A stretch of DNA of 32,203 nucleotides from an uncultured Eubacteriales bacterium (GCA_900543085.1 UQQF01000021.1:1-32203), one strand, 5' to 3'. Shown: positions 1 to 8,248, counted from the stretch's first letter. The notes: a model not told the origin generated them from the letters alone. Made by a program: numbers and translations.

Positions 1-55
1 GAGCGCCTGCTTCACACGCAGGAGGTCACTGGTTCGAGTCCAGCAGTCTCCACCA
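1..55 (+). tRNA. tRNA-Val (CAC), 3' part only
   Basis: The window opens inside a tRNA. The anticodon stem CCTGC/GCAGG closes a seven-base loop TTCACAC, so the anticodon is CAC and decodes GUG valine. A five-base variable loop follows, then the T-arm with loop TTCGAGT, the 3' acceptor strand AGTCTCC, an A discriminator and an encoded CCA ending at 55. The first T-stem pair (positions 49-65 in tRNA numbering) reads A against C, a mismatch. The 5' acceptor strand and D-arm lie outside the window, so acceptor pairing cannot be checked. Confidence 0.9.
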
Positions 56-58
56 TGA

Positions 59-100
59 AAAAGCCCTGTAGTCATGCGGACTACAGGGCTTTTCTTATTT
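59..100 (+). terminator. Rho-independent terminator of the tRNA transcript
   Basis: A perfect 15-bp stem (59-73 with 79-93) encloses the five-base loop ATGCG and runs into TTTTCTTATTTTT. It starts only a few bases after the tRNA CCA, so it ends the tRNA transcript. Confidence 0.9.
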
Positions 101-115
101 TTCTTCGTACGCATA

Positions 116-150
116 AAAGCACCCGGGAGCATGAGGCTTCCGGGTGTTTT
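116..150 (-). terminator. Terminator downstream of the PH-domain gene
   Basis: A stem pairs 116-130 with 136-150 (core CACCCGG/CCGGGTG, one G-T pair) and has T residues on both outer sides. It lies directly past the stop codon of the minus-strand PH-domain gene and could also act on the plus strand. Confidence 0.75.
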
Positions 151-153
151 CGT

Positions 154-531
154 TTAATTCAGCGCGTAGGTCGCGATTATCCGGCACAGCTCCGCGGCGT
201 CGGCGCTGGAGGTGAACTCAAACCTCACCTTGCCCAGTCCGCTGAACCACAGCTCCAGCTCGCTGTCTATGTCGAAGACGCCCGAGGTCTCGATGGAGAA
301 GGCCTGGATGCGCTTGTACGGCAGGCTGGTGAAGTCGCGCCGCTTGCCCGTCACGCCCTGGATGTTTATGGCGATGACGCGCATATTGGTGAACACCAGC
401 CCGTCGCGCACGGTCTGAAAGGCGGCGATCGGCTCCTCGCCGTCTATGAGCAGCTGGTCGACCTTGTCGGCATAGCGCTCGTAGTCCACGGGGCGCAGCT
501 TCAGGAAATCTGCGTTTTCGAAGTCTATCAT
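154..531 (-). CDS. Bacterial PH-domain protein
   Basis: This encodes 125 residues with no signal peptide or membrane segment. The pattern of short beta strands (GLVFTNMRVIAIN, then RRDFTSLPYKRIQAF, then SELELWF, then KVRFEF) followed by a C-terminal helix matches the bPH_1 family of small bacterial pleckstrin-homology-fold proteins. The motif 'V(R)DGLVFTNMR' followed by a 'FTSLPYKRIQAFSIET' strand is typical of that family. The function is unknown; family members form oligomeric rings and may respond to stress or membrane state. The ATG lies ten bases past the stop of the upstream DUF362 gene and has GAGGG before it, so the two are probably co-transcribed. Confidence 0.85.
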   Translation of the reverse strand: MIDFENADFLKLRPVDYERYADKVDQLLIDGEEPIAAFQTVRDGLVFTNMRVIAINIQGVTGKRRDFTSLPYKRIQAFSIETSGVFDIDSELELWFSGLGKVRFEFTSSADAAELCRIIATYALN

Positions 532-541
532 GCGGCCGCCC

Positions 542-1654
542 TCACTTCACGGTGACCAGCTCGTACTCGCGCGAGCCGAGGCCGATCTTTTCGCCATGCT
601 CCAGGCAGGAGCGCCAGTTGGTGGTTGGGGAGATGTCGGTGAAGTGGTCGTGGTGGCAGCGCTCCGCCTCGCCGAGCATACTGTTGGCGATGGGGGTCTG
701 GGCGTTGACGGCGTCGGCGCAGGCCTGGTCGAGCGCCACGGGGTCGAAGCTCGCGAACATGCCCACGTTCGGGACTATCGGCGCGTCGTTCTCGGCGTGG
801 CAGTCGCAGAAGGGGCTGACGTCGATGACCAGACTGATGTGGAAGCAGGGCTTGCCCTGACACACCGCCTTGGCGTACTCGGCCATCTTGCAGTTGAGCA
901 CGTCGTTGGCCTGGTCGAAGGGCGCGGTGACGGCGTCCTTGGGACACACGCCTATGCAGCGGCCGCAGCCGACGCACTTGTCCTGGTCGATCGTGCACTT
1001 GCCGTCCGTAATGACGGGGGCGCCCTGCGCGCAGTTCTTGGCGCATATGCCGCAGCCTATGCAGAGCCTGGAGCGCACAAAGGGCTTGCCGGCGGAGTGC
1101 ATCTCCATCTTTCCGGCGCGCGAGCCGCTGCCCATGCCGAGGTTCTTCACCGCGCCGCCGAAGCCGGTAAGCTCGTGACCCTTGAAGTGGCTGAGGGAGA
1201 TGACCACGTCCGCGTCGGCTATGCCGCGCCCGATCTTGGCCTCCTTGACATACTCGCCGCCCTCGACCGGTATCAGGACGTCGTCGTTGCCCTTGAGGCC
1301 GTCGGCGATGATGGTGTGCACGCCGGTCTGGAAGGGGTTGAAGCCGTTTGAATAGGCGCTTTCCAGGTGCTCCAGGCCGTTGCGGCGGCCGCCGACATAC
1401 AGCGTGTTGCAGTCTGCCAGGTAGGGCATCCCTCCCAGCTTCTTGACATAGTCGCAGACGGCCTTCGCCCAGTTCGGGCGCAGATAGGCGAGGTTGCCCG
1501 GCTCGCCGAAGTTCATCTTGACCGCCGTGAACTTGCCGTCAAAGGCGATGCCCTCAAAGCCGGCGGCTTTCATGAGCCGGTGCAGTTTCTGCGCGAGAGT
1601 GGGCTGGTTGGGGCTGGTGCGCAGGTCGGAGAAGTATACTTTAGAAGCTGACAT
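542..1654 (-). CDS. DUF362 domain protein with two [4Fe-4S] ferredoxin motifs
   Basis: This is a 370-residue cytoplasmic iron-sulfur protein. The N-terminal half has the DUF362 signature (VKMNFGEPGN, then LADCNTLYVGGRRN, then SHFKGHELTGFGGAVKNLGMG). Two CxxCxxCxxxC motifs follow around residues 200-245 (CIGCGICAKNC and CVGCGRCIGVCP). A further DUF362 segment comes last. Members are thought to be electron-transfer or oxidoreductase proteins, but the reaction is unknown. The start at 1654 is preferred because GGGAGG sits eight bases upstream; upstream in-frame ATG codons lie on or before the ribosome binding site. It is divergent from hypF, across a 176-bp intergenic region with back-to-back promoters, so it may share redox regulation with the hydrogenase operon (inference). 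Confidence 0.88.
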   Translation of the reverse strand: MSASKVYFSDLRTSPNQPTLAQKLHRLMKAAGFEGIAFDGKFTAVKMNFGEPGNLAYLRPNWAKAVCDYVKKLGGMPYLADCNTLYVGGRRNGLEHLESAYSNGFNPFQTGVHTIIADGLKGNDDVLIPVEGGEYVKEAKIGRGIADADVVISLSHFKGHELTGFGGAVKNLGMGSGSRAGKMEMHSAGKPFVRSRLCIGCGICAKNCAQGAPVITDGKCTIDQDKCVGCGRCIGVCPKDAVTAPFDQANDVLNCKMAEYAKAVCQGKPCFHISLVIDVSPFCDCHAENDAPIVPNVGMFASFDPVALDQACADAVNAQTPIANSMLGEAERCHHDHFTDISPTTNWRSCLEHGEKIGLGSREYELVTVK

Positions 1655-1714
1655 TAACATATCCTCCCAATTCAAATGGTGTTCAAATACAAGTCGGTCG
1701 TGGAAATTATGATA

Positions 1715-1743
1715 ATTCTATCACATAAAATAACATACGGCAA
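1715..1743 (-). promoter_or_regulatory. Candidate promoter for the DUF362-PH operon
   Basis: Read on minus, TTGCCG (1743-1738) is followed by a 17-base spacer and TAGAAT (1720-1715). It lies about 60 bases upstream of the start codon in an AT-rich stretch. Confidence 0.6.
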
Positions 1744-1756
1744 CGACGTTAATTTA

Positions 1757-1785
1757 TTGACATATGGAGCTGCGAGTGGTACAAT
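1757..1785 (+). promoter_or_regulatory. Near-consensus sigma-A promoter of the hyp-hydrogenase operon
   Basis: TTGACA at 1757-1762, a 17-base spacer and TACAAT at 1780-1785. This is the best promoter in the region. The next 13 kb of genes are closely spaced on plus, so it probably drives the whole hyp-mbh operon. Confidence 0.8.
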
Positions 1786-1830
1786 GAACAGGATAAATGT
1801 AACCGGCGCTGGGTCGGTGAGGTGGCGTCG

Positions 1831-4089
1831 TTGACAGCTTTCAGGATTGAGATAAGGGGAATTGTGCAGGGCGTTGGTTTTCGCCCCTACGTGCACAAGA
1901 TGGTGGAGAAATATGGATTTTCCGGTTGGATACGGAACACCTCTTACGGGGCCCAACTCGAGCTTGCCGGCTCGTGCAGGGCTCTTTTGCACTTTTTGGA
2001 CGACTTAAAAAAGTCTCCTCCGCCCCTGGCGCTGATCGAGGGCGTGGAGTATACCGCCGTAGAAGCGCGCGAATACAGCGGTTTTCGCATCATAGAGAGC
2101 GAGCGCTCGGGGCACATGGAGACGCTGGTTTCTCCGGACGTCGGCATCTGCGCCGACTGCGCGCGTGAGCTGCTCGACCCTGCGGATCGCAGGTACAAAT
2201 ATCCATTTATTAACTGCACCAACTGTGGACCGAGGTTCACAATCATAAAGTCCGTGCCCTATGACCGCGCGAGCACGTCGATGGCGGCGTTCCCGATGTG
2301 CGGCGACTGCGCGGCGGAGTTCGCGGACATACGCGACCGGCGCTATCACGCGCAGCCGAACTGCTGCCCCGAGTGCGGGCCTGAGTGCTTTTTCCTGGAC
2401 GGACATGGGCGTCCGGTGCCGGGCGACGCCATAGAGCTGGCGCGCCGCGCGCTCAAGGCCGGGGAGATAGTGTGCGTGAAGGGGCTGGGCGGAATGCACC
2501 TGGCCTGTCTGCCCGAGCCGGAAACGGTGCGCGAGCTGCGCGCACGCAAGCGCAGGGACGAGAAGCCCTTCGCCGTGATGTGCCGCAACGTGGACTGCGC
2601 GCGCGATATCTGCCGCGTGAGCGCGGACGAGGCCGCAGCGCTGGAGGGGCACAGAAAGCCCATCGTCCTGCTTGAAAAGCTCGACTACAGCGCGCTGACG
2701 CACCTGAGCGAGAACGCGTGCGTCGGCGTGATGCTGCCGTATACGCCGCTGCACATTCTGCTGATGGGCACGGACATAGACTGCCTCGTGATGACGAGCG
2801 CGAACATATCCGAGACGCCGATCATCAGCTCCAACGCCGAAGCCCTGGCCGAGCTGGCCGGGGTGGCCGACGGATTTTTACTGCATGACCGTGAGATCGT
2901 CACGAAGTGTGACGACTCGCTTATACGTATATATAACGGCCGCGATTACCCGCTGCGGCGCTCGCGCGGGTACGTGCCGTATCCGGTGAGCGTGCCGGTG
3001 GAGCATATGCTCCTGGCCTGCGGAGCGGAGCAGAAGGCGTCCTTCTGCCTCTCCAAGCGCTCGCACGCCTTCCCCAGCCAGCACATGGGCGACTTGAAGA
3101 ACGCCCAGACGCTGGACAACTGGGAGCGGCAGATAGAGCACTTCTCGGCGCTCTACGACATAGAGCCTGCGGCCATCGCCTGCGACATGCACCCGGACTA
3201 TCTCTCCACCGCCTACGCCGAGGAGCGCGCGGAGCGCGACGCCGTGCCGCTGCTGAGAGTGCAGCACCACCACGCGCACATGGCCGCCTGCATGGCGGAC
3301 AACGGTCTGGAAGGAGACTGCCTCGGCCTCATCTGGGACGGCACCGGCTACGGCTCGGACGGACGAATCTGGGGCGCCGAGGTGCTCGCCGGAGGGTACA
3401 AAGCTTTCAGACGCGTCGGAACCATGCGCCCCGTCGCCCTCGCGGGAGGGGACGCGGCGATGGACGGCATCTGGCGCGTGGGACTGGCGCTGCTGCGCGA
3501 TTCCGGCCTGGACACGAGCCGCTTCGCCGGGGAGGACGGGTACGAGACCGTCTTGAAGATGCTGCATACCGGCACCAACTGCCCGGAGAGCTCCGGCATG
3601 GGCAGGCTCTTTGACGGCGTCGCGGCGATACTTGGCATACGCCGCAAGGCCGGATACGAGGGGCAGGGCGCAGTCTTGCTGGAAGCCGCCGCGCTCGCCG
3701 GCGAGGGCGGAGCGTACCCGTATGAGCTGTGCGGCGGGGAAGTGCTCACGCTCGACTGGAGACCGACGGTCAGGGCGCTGACATCGGAGCTGGACGGCGG
3801 CGTCGAGGTGCCCGTGATAGCCGCAAGGTTTATGAACACGCTCATCGTCGCCGCGGCGGAGCAGCTATCGCGCCTCGCCGCCGAGACCGGACTTGGCCGC
3901 GTGGTGCTGTCCGGAGGCGTGTTCCAGAATATGTACATAATGGCTCGGCTCCCGGAGCGGCTGCGCGCGCAGGGGCTGGAAGTCTATACACACAGCCGCG
4001 TGTCGGCGAACGACGAGGGGATCTCGCTCGGCCAGCTTATGATATTGGAGGCAAACTATGTGCTTGGCGGTGCCGCTGAAGATAGTTGA
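1831..4089 (+). CDS. hypF: HypF, carbamoyltransferase for [NiFe] hydrogenase maturation
   Basis: HypF takes carbamoyl phosphate and ATP and transfers the carbamoyl group to the C-terminal cysteine of HypE, the source of the CN ligands of the [NiFe] site. About 752 residues, the normal length. In order: an acylphosphatase domain (GIVQGVGFRPYV), two zinc-finger pairs (CADC/CTNC and CGDC/CPEC), a YrdC-like domain (residues about 195-370) and a Kae1-like C-terminal domain with HHHAHMAACMADN, WDGTGYGSDG and LSGGVFQN. The start is taken as TTG at 1831 because GGTGAGGTGG lies five bases upstream; a GTG at 1822 would put its ribosome binding site almost on the start. The 3' end overlaps hypC by 32 bases, indicating translational coupling. 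Confidence 0.96.
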   Translation: MTAFRIEIRGIVQGVGFRPYVHKMVEKYGFSGWIRNTSYGAQLELAGSCRALLHFLDDLKKSPPPLALIEGVEYTAVEAREYSGFRIIESERSGHMETLVSPDVGICADCARELLDPADRRYKYPFINCTNCGPRFTIIKSVPYDRASTSMAAFPMCGDCAAEFADIRDRRYHAQPNCCPECGPECFFLDGHGRPVPGDAIELARRALKAGEIVCVKGLGGMHLACLPEPETVRELRARKRRDEKPFAVMCRNVDCARDICRVSADEAAALEGHRKPIVLLEKLDYSALTHLSENACVGVMLPYTPLHILLMGTDIDCLVMTSANISETPIISSNAEALAELAGVADGFLLHDREIVTKCDDSLIRIYNGRDYPLRRSRGYVPYPVSVPVEHMLLACGAEQKASFCLSKRSHAFPSQHMGDLKNAQTLDNWERQIEHFSALYDIEPAAIACDMHPDYLSTAYAEERAERDAVPLLRVQHHHAHMAACMADNGLEGDCLGLIWDGTGYGSDGRIWGAEVLAGGYKAFRRVGTMRPVALAGGDAAMDGIWRVGLALLRDSGLDTSRFAGEDGYETVLKMLHTGTNCPESSGMGRLFDGVAAILGIRRKAGYEGQGAVLLEAAALAGEGGAYPYELCGGEVLTLDWRPTVRALTSELDGGVEVPVIAARFMNTLIVAAAEQLSRLAAETGLGRVVLSGGVFQNMYIMARLPERLRAQGLEVYTHSRVSANDEGISLGQLMILEANYVLGGAAEDS

Positions 4090-4276
4090 GATAGACGGGC
4101 TTGACGCCGTCGGCGAGGTGGAGGGTCTGCGCAGGAGGATGCGCCTGGACTTCATCAGGGAGCCGAAGGTGGGCGAGTATGTGATAGTACACGCGGGCTT
4201 TGCCATAGAGCGGCTGCCGGAGAAGCAGGCGCTGGAGGACATCGAGGCCTGGGCAGAGGTGCAAAATGCGCTCTGA
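4058..4276 (+). CDS. hypC: HypC hydrogenase maturation chaperone
   Basis: This is a 72-residue member of the HypC/HybG/HupF family. It begins with the diagnostic MCLAVP, so the essential Cys2 is next to the initiator methionine. The protein carries the Fe(CN)2CO unit with HypD and delivers it to the large-subunit precursor. An OB-fold-like core (VGEVEGLRRRMRLDF, then VGEYVIVHAGFAIERL) is visible. The ATG at 4058 has GGAG(G) seven bases upstream, inside the end of hypF. Its own 3' end overlaps hypD by 11 bases. Confidence 0.96.
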   Translation: MCLAVPLKIVEIDGLDAVGEVEGLRRRMRLDFIREPKVGEYVIVHAGFAIERLPEKQALEDIEAWAEVQNAL

Positions 4277-5324
4277 GGAGATACTGCGGCGCATAAACGC
4301 CCTGCCGGCGCAGCGCGTGAAGCTGATGGAGGTGTGCGGCACGCACACTATGAGCATCGCCCGCGCCGGCATAAAGCGGCTGCTGCCCGAGGGCGTGGAG
4401 CTGCTGAGCGGGCCTGGCTGCCCGGTGTGCGTGACGCCGGGCGAGGTCATGGACGCGGCGCTGGAGCTGTCCGGGCGCGAGAACGTAACTATCGCGGCCT
4501 ACGGGGACATGCTCCGCGTGCCGGGCACCAGGCGCGGCGACGACCTGGCTCACCGCCGGGCGCGCGGCGCGGACGTGAGAATAGTGTATTCGCCCATGGA
4601 CGCGCTGGACATGGCGTGCGCCGAGCCTGAGCGGCGGTTCGTCTTCCTCGGCGTGGGCTTTGAGACCACCGCTCCGGGCACGGCGGCGGCAGTCATGGAA
4701 GCTCGCCGGAGGGAAACTGGCAACTTCACCGTGTTCTCCATGCTCAAGCGCGTGGAGCCGGCGCTGCGCGCGCTCATAGCCGCCGAGGGCTTTGACGTGG
4801 ACGGGTTCATATGCCCGGGTCACGTGGCGGTCATCACGGGCGCGGAGGAGTTTGCGTTCCTGCCCGAGGAGTACGGCCTGCCCGCAGCGGTCGCGGGGTT
4901 CGAGCCGGAGGACATACTGCTGGCGATATACCACCTGCTGGACATGCTCGCGCGGGGCGAGCCGGCGCTGGTAAACGACTACGGCCGCGCGGTTTCCGGC
5001 GGCGGGAACGCGCTGGCGCAGGGGGCCATGGAGCGCGTGTTCGCGCCGAGGCGCGACGTGTGGCGCGGCCTGGGCGAAATAGAGCGCAGCGGCCTTGCGC
5101 TGAGAGACGAATTTGCGGACTTTGACGCCGAGAGGCGCTTTGGAATAACGATACACCCCGCCGTGGAGACCACGCCCTGCCGCTGCGGCGACGTAATAAC
5201 CGGGCGCATCCGCCCGGCGGACTGCCCGATGTTCGAGCGCGTGTGTACGCCCGACGACCCCCTTGGATCGTGCATGGTGTCCGGCGAGGGCGCCTGCGCG
5301 GCGGCGTACAAGTACATGGAGTGA
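4266..5324 (+). CDS. hypD: HypD hydrogenase maturation scaffold, [4Fe-4S]
   Basis: HypD forms the scaffold with HypC on which the Fe(CN)2CO group is assembled. It is 352 residues. The N-terminal signature EVCGTHTMSIARAGI carries Cys24, and SGPGCPVCVTP carries Cys52 and Cys55. GFETTAPGTAAAV and CPGHVAVITG are also conserved family blocks. The C-terminal cysteines (CRCGD, then DCPMFERVC, then GSCMVSGEGAC) are those that bind the [4Fe-4S] cluster. Length and all motifs are normal. The start overlaps the end of hypC, with GAGGTG just upstream. Confidence 0.96.
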   Translation: MRSEEILRRINALPAQRVKLMEVCGTHTMSIARAGIKRLLPEGVELLSGPGCPVCVTPGEVMDAALELSGRENVTIAAYGDMLRVPGTRRGDDLAHRRARGADVRIVYSPMDALDMACAEPERRFVFLGVGFETTAPGTAAAVMEARRRETGNFTVFSMLKRVEPALRALIAAEGFDVDGFICPGHVAVITGAEEFAFLPEEYGLPAAVAGFEPEDILLAIYHLLDMLARGEPALVNDYGRAVSGGGNALAQGAMERVFAPRRDVWRGLGEIERSGLALRDEFADFDAERRFGITIHPAVETTPCRCGDVITGRIRPADCPMFERVCTPDDPLGSCMVSGEGACAAAYKYME

Positions 5325-5331
5325 GACTCGT

Positions 5332-6324
5332 ATGGACGACATCATAACACTCGACTACGGCAGCGGGGGCAGGAAGACCTCCGCGCTGATAGAGGAGATA
5401 ATTCTCCCCGCCTTCGGCAACAGCGCGCTGAACGCGCTGGGCGACGGGGCGCTTGTCCCGGGGGCGGAGCAGCTGGCGTTTTCCACGGACAGCTTTGTGG
5501 TCACGCCTCTGGAGTTCCCCGGAGGGGACATAGGCAAGCTGGCCGTGTGCGGCACGGTGAACGACCTCGCCATGTGCGGCGCGCAGCCGAAGTATCTGAG
5601 CCTGTCGCTTATCATTGAGGAGGGTTTGCCGGCGGAGACGCTGCGCCGAATAGTGCTCAGCGCCGCGGCGGCTGCCCGTGAGGCCGGGGTGCAGATAGTG
5701 ACCGGCGACACAAAGGTGGTCGAGCGCGGCAGGGGAGACGGGCTTTATATCAACACGGCAGGCATAGGCGTTGTCAGGTACCCCGGGCTCTCCCCGGAGG
5801 CCATGCGCCCCGGCGACGCGGTGCTGCTCTCCGGCACGGCGGGCGACCACGGCACGGCCGTGATGCTCGCGCGCGGCGGACTGATGGACGGGGAGGTAAA
5901 AAGCGACTGCGCGGCCTTGAACGGCCTCGCCGAGGCCGTGCTGGCCTCCGGCGCGAACGTGCGCGTGCTGCGCGACCCGACGCGCGGCGGAGTGGCAACC
6001 ACGCTATGCGAGTTCGCCGAGAGCGCCGGGCTGGGCATAGAGCTGAATGAGTGGGACATACCCGTGCGGCGCAGCGTCGCGGCCGCCTGCGCGCTGCTGG
6101 GGCTCGACCCGCTGTACAGCGCCAACGAGGGCAAAATGCTCTGCGTAGTGCCGCAGGAGGCGGCTCAGACGGCGCTGGAGGCAATGAAGACTCACCCGCT
6201 GGGCGCGGACGCCGCGATAATAGGCCGCGTCACCGAGGGCAGGCGCGTCACGCTCAATACGCGCACCGGAGGAGCCAGGGTGCTGAGAAAGCTCTCGGGC
6301 GCGCAGCTGCCCAGGATATGCTGA
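5332..6324 (+). CDS. hypE: HypE, thiocyanate-forming maturation enzyme
   Basis: HypE dehydrates the carboxamide that HypF places on its C-terminal cysteine, giving a protein thiocyanate that donates CN to iron. It is 330 residues and belongs to the PurM/SelD ATP-binding fold. The N-terminal LDYGSGGRKT and the internal blocks NDLAMCGAQP and RDPTRGGVATTLCEFA match the family. The last residues are PRIC, so the acceptor cysteine is the terminal residue, as required. The ATG at 5332 is chosen over an upstream in-frame ATG inside hypD, because translation from 5332 begins with the typical IITLDYGSGG. It starts eight bases after the hypD stop. Confidence 0.96.
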   Translation: MDDIITLDYGSGGRKTSALIEEIILPAFGNSALNALGDGALVPGAEQLAFSTDSFVVTPLEFPGGDIGKLAVCGTVNDLAMCGAQPKYLSLSLIIEEGLPAETLRRIVLSAAAAAREAGVQIVTGDTKVVERGRGDGLYINTAGIGVVRYPGLSPEAMRPGDAVLLSGTAGDHGTAVMLARGGLMDGEVKSDCAALNGLAEAVLASGANVRVLRDPTRGGVATTLCEFAESAGLGIELNEWDIPVRRSVAAACALLGLDPLYSANEGKMLCVVPQEAAQTALEAMKTHPLGADAAIIGRVTEGRRVTLNTRTGGARVLRKLSGAQLPRIC

Positions 6325-6390
6325 GAACAAGGCCGCTCCGGCGGCTTGAAGGAATACAACACGCTTCAATAAATCGAGTAGGAGGTCAAA

Positions 6391-6813
6391 ATGCAGGAGT
6401 ACAAGCAAATTCAGATAACAAAGGAGGAGATCGTCCCGACCGCGCTGCGTATGCGGCATGACGGGCGCCAGCTTGTCATGATACACGCCTTCTGGCAGAC
6501 GGACGGGCAGCTGCGCATCTCCTGGGACTATGCGGTCGACCCGGCCGTGGAGTCCTACTACGTGCTGGGCGAGCAGAGCGTGCCCAGCGTGGCGGAGGTC
6601 TACGACGAGGCCGCGCGCTGGCCGGAGCTGGAGCTCAACGAGCTGCTGGGCATAGACTTTGAGGGGCTGGACACCTCCAAGCGCCTGTTCCTGCCCGAGA
6701 ACCTGCTGGAGACTCAGGGCAAGGGACAGATATTGGTCACGCCCATGTCCGAGCTGGTCGCCAAGCGTGACGAGAACATCGCCGGAAAGCAGAGAAAGGA
6801 GGCCGAGCAATGA
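6391..6813 (+). CDS. mbhK: NuoC-like (30 kDa) subunit of membrane-bound hydrogenase, MbhK/EchD-like
   Basis: This 140-residue soluble subunit has the NuoC/EchD/MbhK pattern: an N-terminal alpha/beta part (MIHAFWQTDGQLRISWDYAV), then PSVAEVYDEAARWPELELNELLGIDFEG, close to the family signature in which the chain packs against the large subunit. In group 4 hydrogenases it helps hold the large subunit to the small subunit and has no cofactor. AGGAGGT lies six bases before the ATG. A 66-base gap with a small GC hairpin separates it from hypE, and its stop overlaps the next start in an ATGA. The assignment relies on this motif and on the neighbouring large subunit. Confidence 0.88.
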   Translation: MQEYKQIQITKEEIVPTALRMRHDGRQLVMIHAFWQTDGQLRISWDYAVDPAVESYYVLGEQSVPSVAEVYDEAARWPELELNELLGIDFEGLDTSKRLFLPENLLETQGKGQILVTPMSELVAKRDENIAGKQRKEAEQ

Positions 6814-7892
6814 GCTATATCGTACCCATTGGCCCCTACCACCCTGCGCTCGAGGAGCCGATACACGCCAAGCTCTACACCGAAGGCGAGGTCATCAAGG
6901 ACGCCGAGGTCTTCGTCGGCTACAACCACCGCGGCATAGAGAAGCTGTGTACCGAGCGCAACGCCATACAGACGCTGGTACTGGTCGAGCGCGTGTGCGG
7001 CATCTGCTCGCACTCCCACGCGCTGAGCTACGCCCTCGCCGTCGAGGGCGTCAACGGCACGGAGCCGCCCAAGCGCGGGCAGTACATCCGCGTCATCACC
7101 GCCGAGCTGGAGAGGCTGCACTCGCACCTGCTCTGGCTGGGCATAGCCTTCCACATCATCGGCCACGACAGCATGTTCATGCACACCTGGGACGTGCGCG
7201 AGAGCATCATGGACGCGCTGGAAAAGCTGTCCGGCAACCGCGTGAACTACTCGATGGTCACCATCGGAGGAGCCAGGCGAGACATCTCCGACGAGCTGCG
7301 GCGCGATATCCTTGCCAGGCTCGACAAGTTTGAGCCGGAGCTGGCGCGCATCGTGGACATCTGCATGAACGACAAGACCATCGCCATGCGCACGCAGGGC
7401 GTGGGCGTCATGACCACCGAGGACGCCATACGCCTCGGCGCGGTGGGACCGCACGCCAGAGCCTCGAACGTGAAGATAGACGTGCGCCGGGACGCGCCGT
7501 ACTGCTGCTACGAGGACTTCGACTTCGACGTGCCCGTGTGGTCGAGCTGCGACGTCTTCGCCCGCGTGGTCGTGCGTCTGCTCGAGTGCGTGGAGAGCAT
7601 AAAGATACTGCGCCAGGCGCTGGACACTCTGCCGGAGGGACCGATCAACCTGGGCAAGAAGATACCGAAGATAAAAGAGGGGCTGGCTCTCGGCCGCCAC
7701 GAGGCTCCGCGCGGCGCGCTGAGCTATCTGGTCGTGGGCAACGGCAGCCAGATGAACCAGCGCGTGAGCATACACGTGCCGAGCTTCAAGAACACGCCCA
7801 CCGTGCCGCACATGCTGCGCGGCAACACCGTGGCCGACGCCGGGCTGATAATAGCGAGCATAGACCCGTGCTTCTCCTGCCTGGACAGGTGA
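6810..7892 (+). CDS. mbhL: [NiFe] hydrogenase large subunit, group 4 (MbhL/EchE-like)
   Basis: The catalytic subunit (360 residues) reduces protons or oxidises H2 at a Ni-Fe(CN)2CO site. The first nickel motif is RVCGICSHSH with Cys63 and Cys66; the second is DPCFSC with Cys354 and Cys357, so all four nickel-binding cysteines are present. This separates it from Nuo/Mbs/Fpo subunits, which have lost them. The protein ends at CLDR, two residues after the last cysteine, so there is no C-terminal peptide for a maturation protease to remove. Blocks such as VGYNHRGIEKL, ELERLHSHLLWLG and HDSMFMHTWDVRE are typical of group 4 enzymes. It overlaps mbhK in ATGA and is followed after one base by hypA. 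Confidence 0.95.
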   Translation: MSYIVPIGPYHPALEEPIHAKLYTEGEVIKDAEVFVGYNHRGIEKLCTERNAIQTLVLVERVCGICSHSHALSYALAVEGVNGTEPPKRGQYIRVITAELERLHSHLLWLGIAFHIIGHDSMFMHTWDVRESIMDALEKLSGNRVNYSMVTIGGARRDISDELRRDILARLDKFEPELARIVDICMNDKTIAMRTQGVGVMTTEDAIRLGAVGPHARASNVKIDVRRDAPYCCYEDFDFDVPVWSSCDVFARVVVRLLECVESIKILRQALDTLPEGPINLGKKIPKIKEGLALGRHEAPRGALSYLVVGNGSQMNQRVSIHVPSFKNTPTVPHMLRGNTVADAGLIIASIDPCFSCLDR

Positions 7893-7893
7893 C

Positions 7894-8229
7894 ATGCACG
7901 AGCTGGCTATAATGCAAAACGTCGTGAGCGTGTGCGAGCGGGAGGCCGAAAAGCACGGCTTCAAGCGGGTGAAGACCATAGCGCTCGCCGTCGGCGCGGT
8001 GAGCGGGATAGTGCCTGAGTGCATGTTCGAGTTCTTCCCCGCCGCCGCGGCCGGCACGGTCGCCGAGGGGGCGAAGCTCACGACACGAGTCATACCCGCC
8101 TCCATAGAGTGCCCGGACTGCGGCTACTCGGGGGAAATTCAGGGCTTTGAGTGCCCCGGCTGCGGCGGAGCCGGATACAGGCTCACGCACGGCAGGGAGT
8201 TTTACATCGATTCGATCGAAGTAGAGTAA
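7894..8229 (+). CDS. hypA: HypA nickel-delivery chaperone
   Basis: HypA (111 residues) binds nickel through its N-terminal MHE motif (His2 present) and passes it to the hydrogenase large subunit, normally with the GTPase HypB. A zinc ribbon with two CxxC pairs is present (CPDC and CPGC, residues about 72-90). The C-terminal segment GREFYIDSIEVE is the usual family ending. It sits one base after the large-subunit stop, inside the structural operon and apart from hypFCDE. No hypB is in the window. Confidence 0.95.
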   Translation: MHELAIMQNVVSVCEREAEKHGFKRVKTIALAVGAVSGIVPECMFEFFPAAAAGTVAEGAKLTTRVIPASIECPDCGYSGEIQGFECPGCGGAGYRLTHGREFYIDSIEVE

Positions 8230-8248
8230 ATAAATAGGAGGTGTCGAT

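Noticed and set aside
528..1351. Long open frames antisense or out of frame to the DUF362 gene
   Set aside because: They are low-complexity, Arg/Ala/Gly/Val-rich translations produced by GC-biased codons of the real gene, with no recognisable domain or ribosome binding site.
6810..7892. Membrane-bound sulfane reductase (Mbs) or Fpo/Nuo-type subunit instead of hydrogenase
   Set aside because: All four nickel-binding cysteines are present and the operon carries hypFCDE and hypA.
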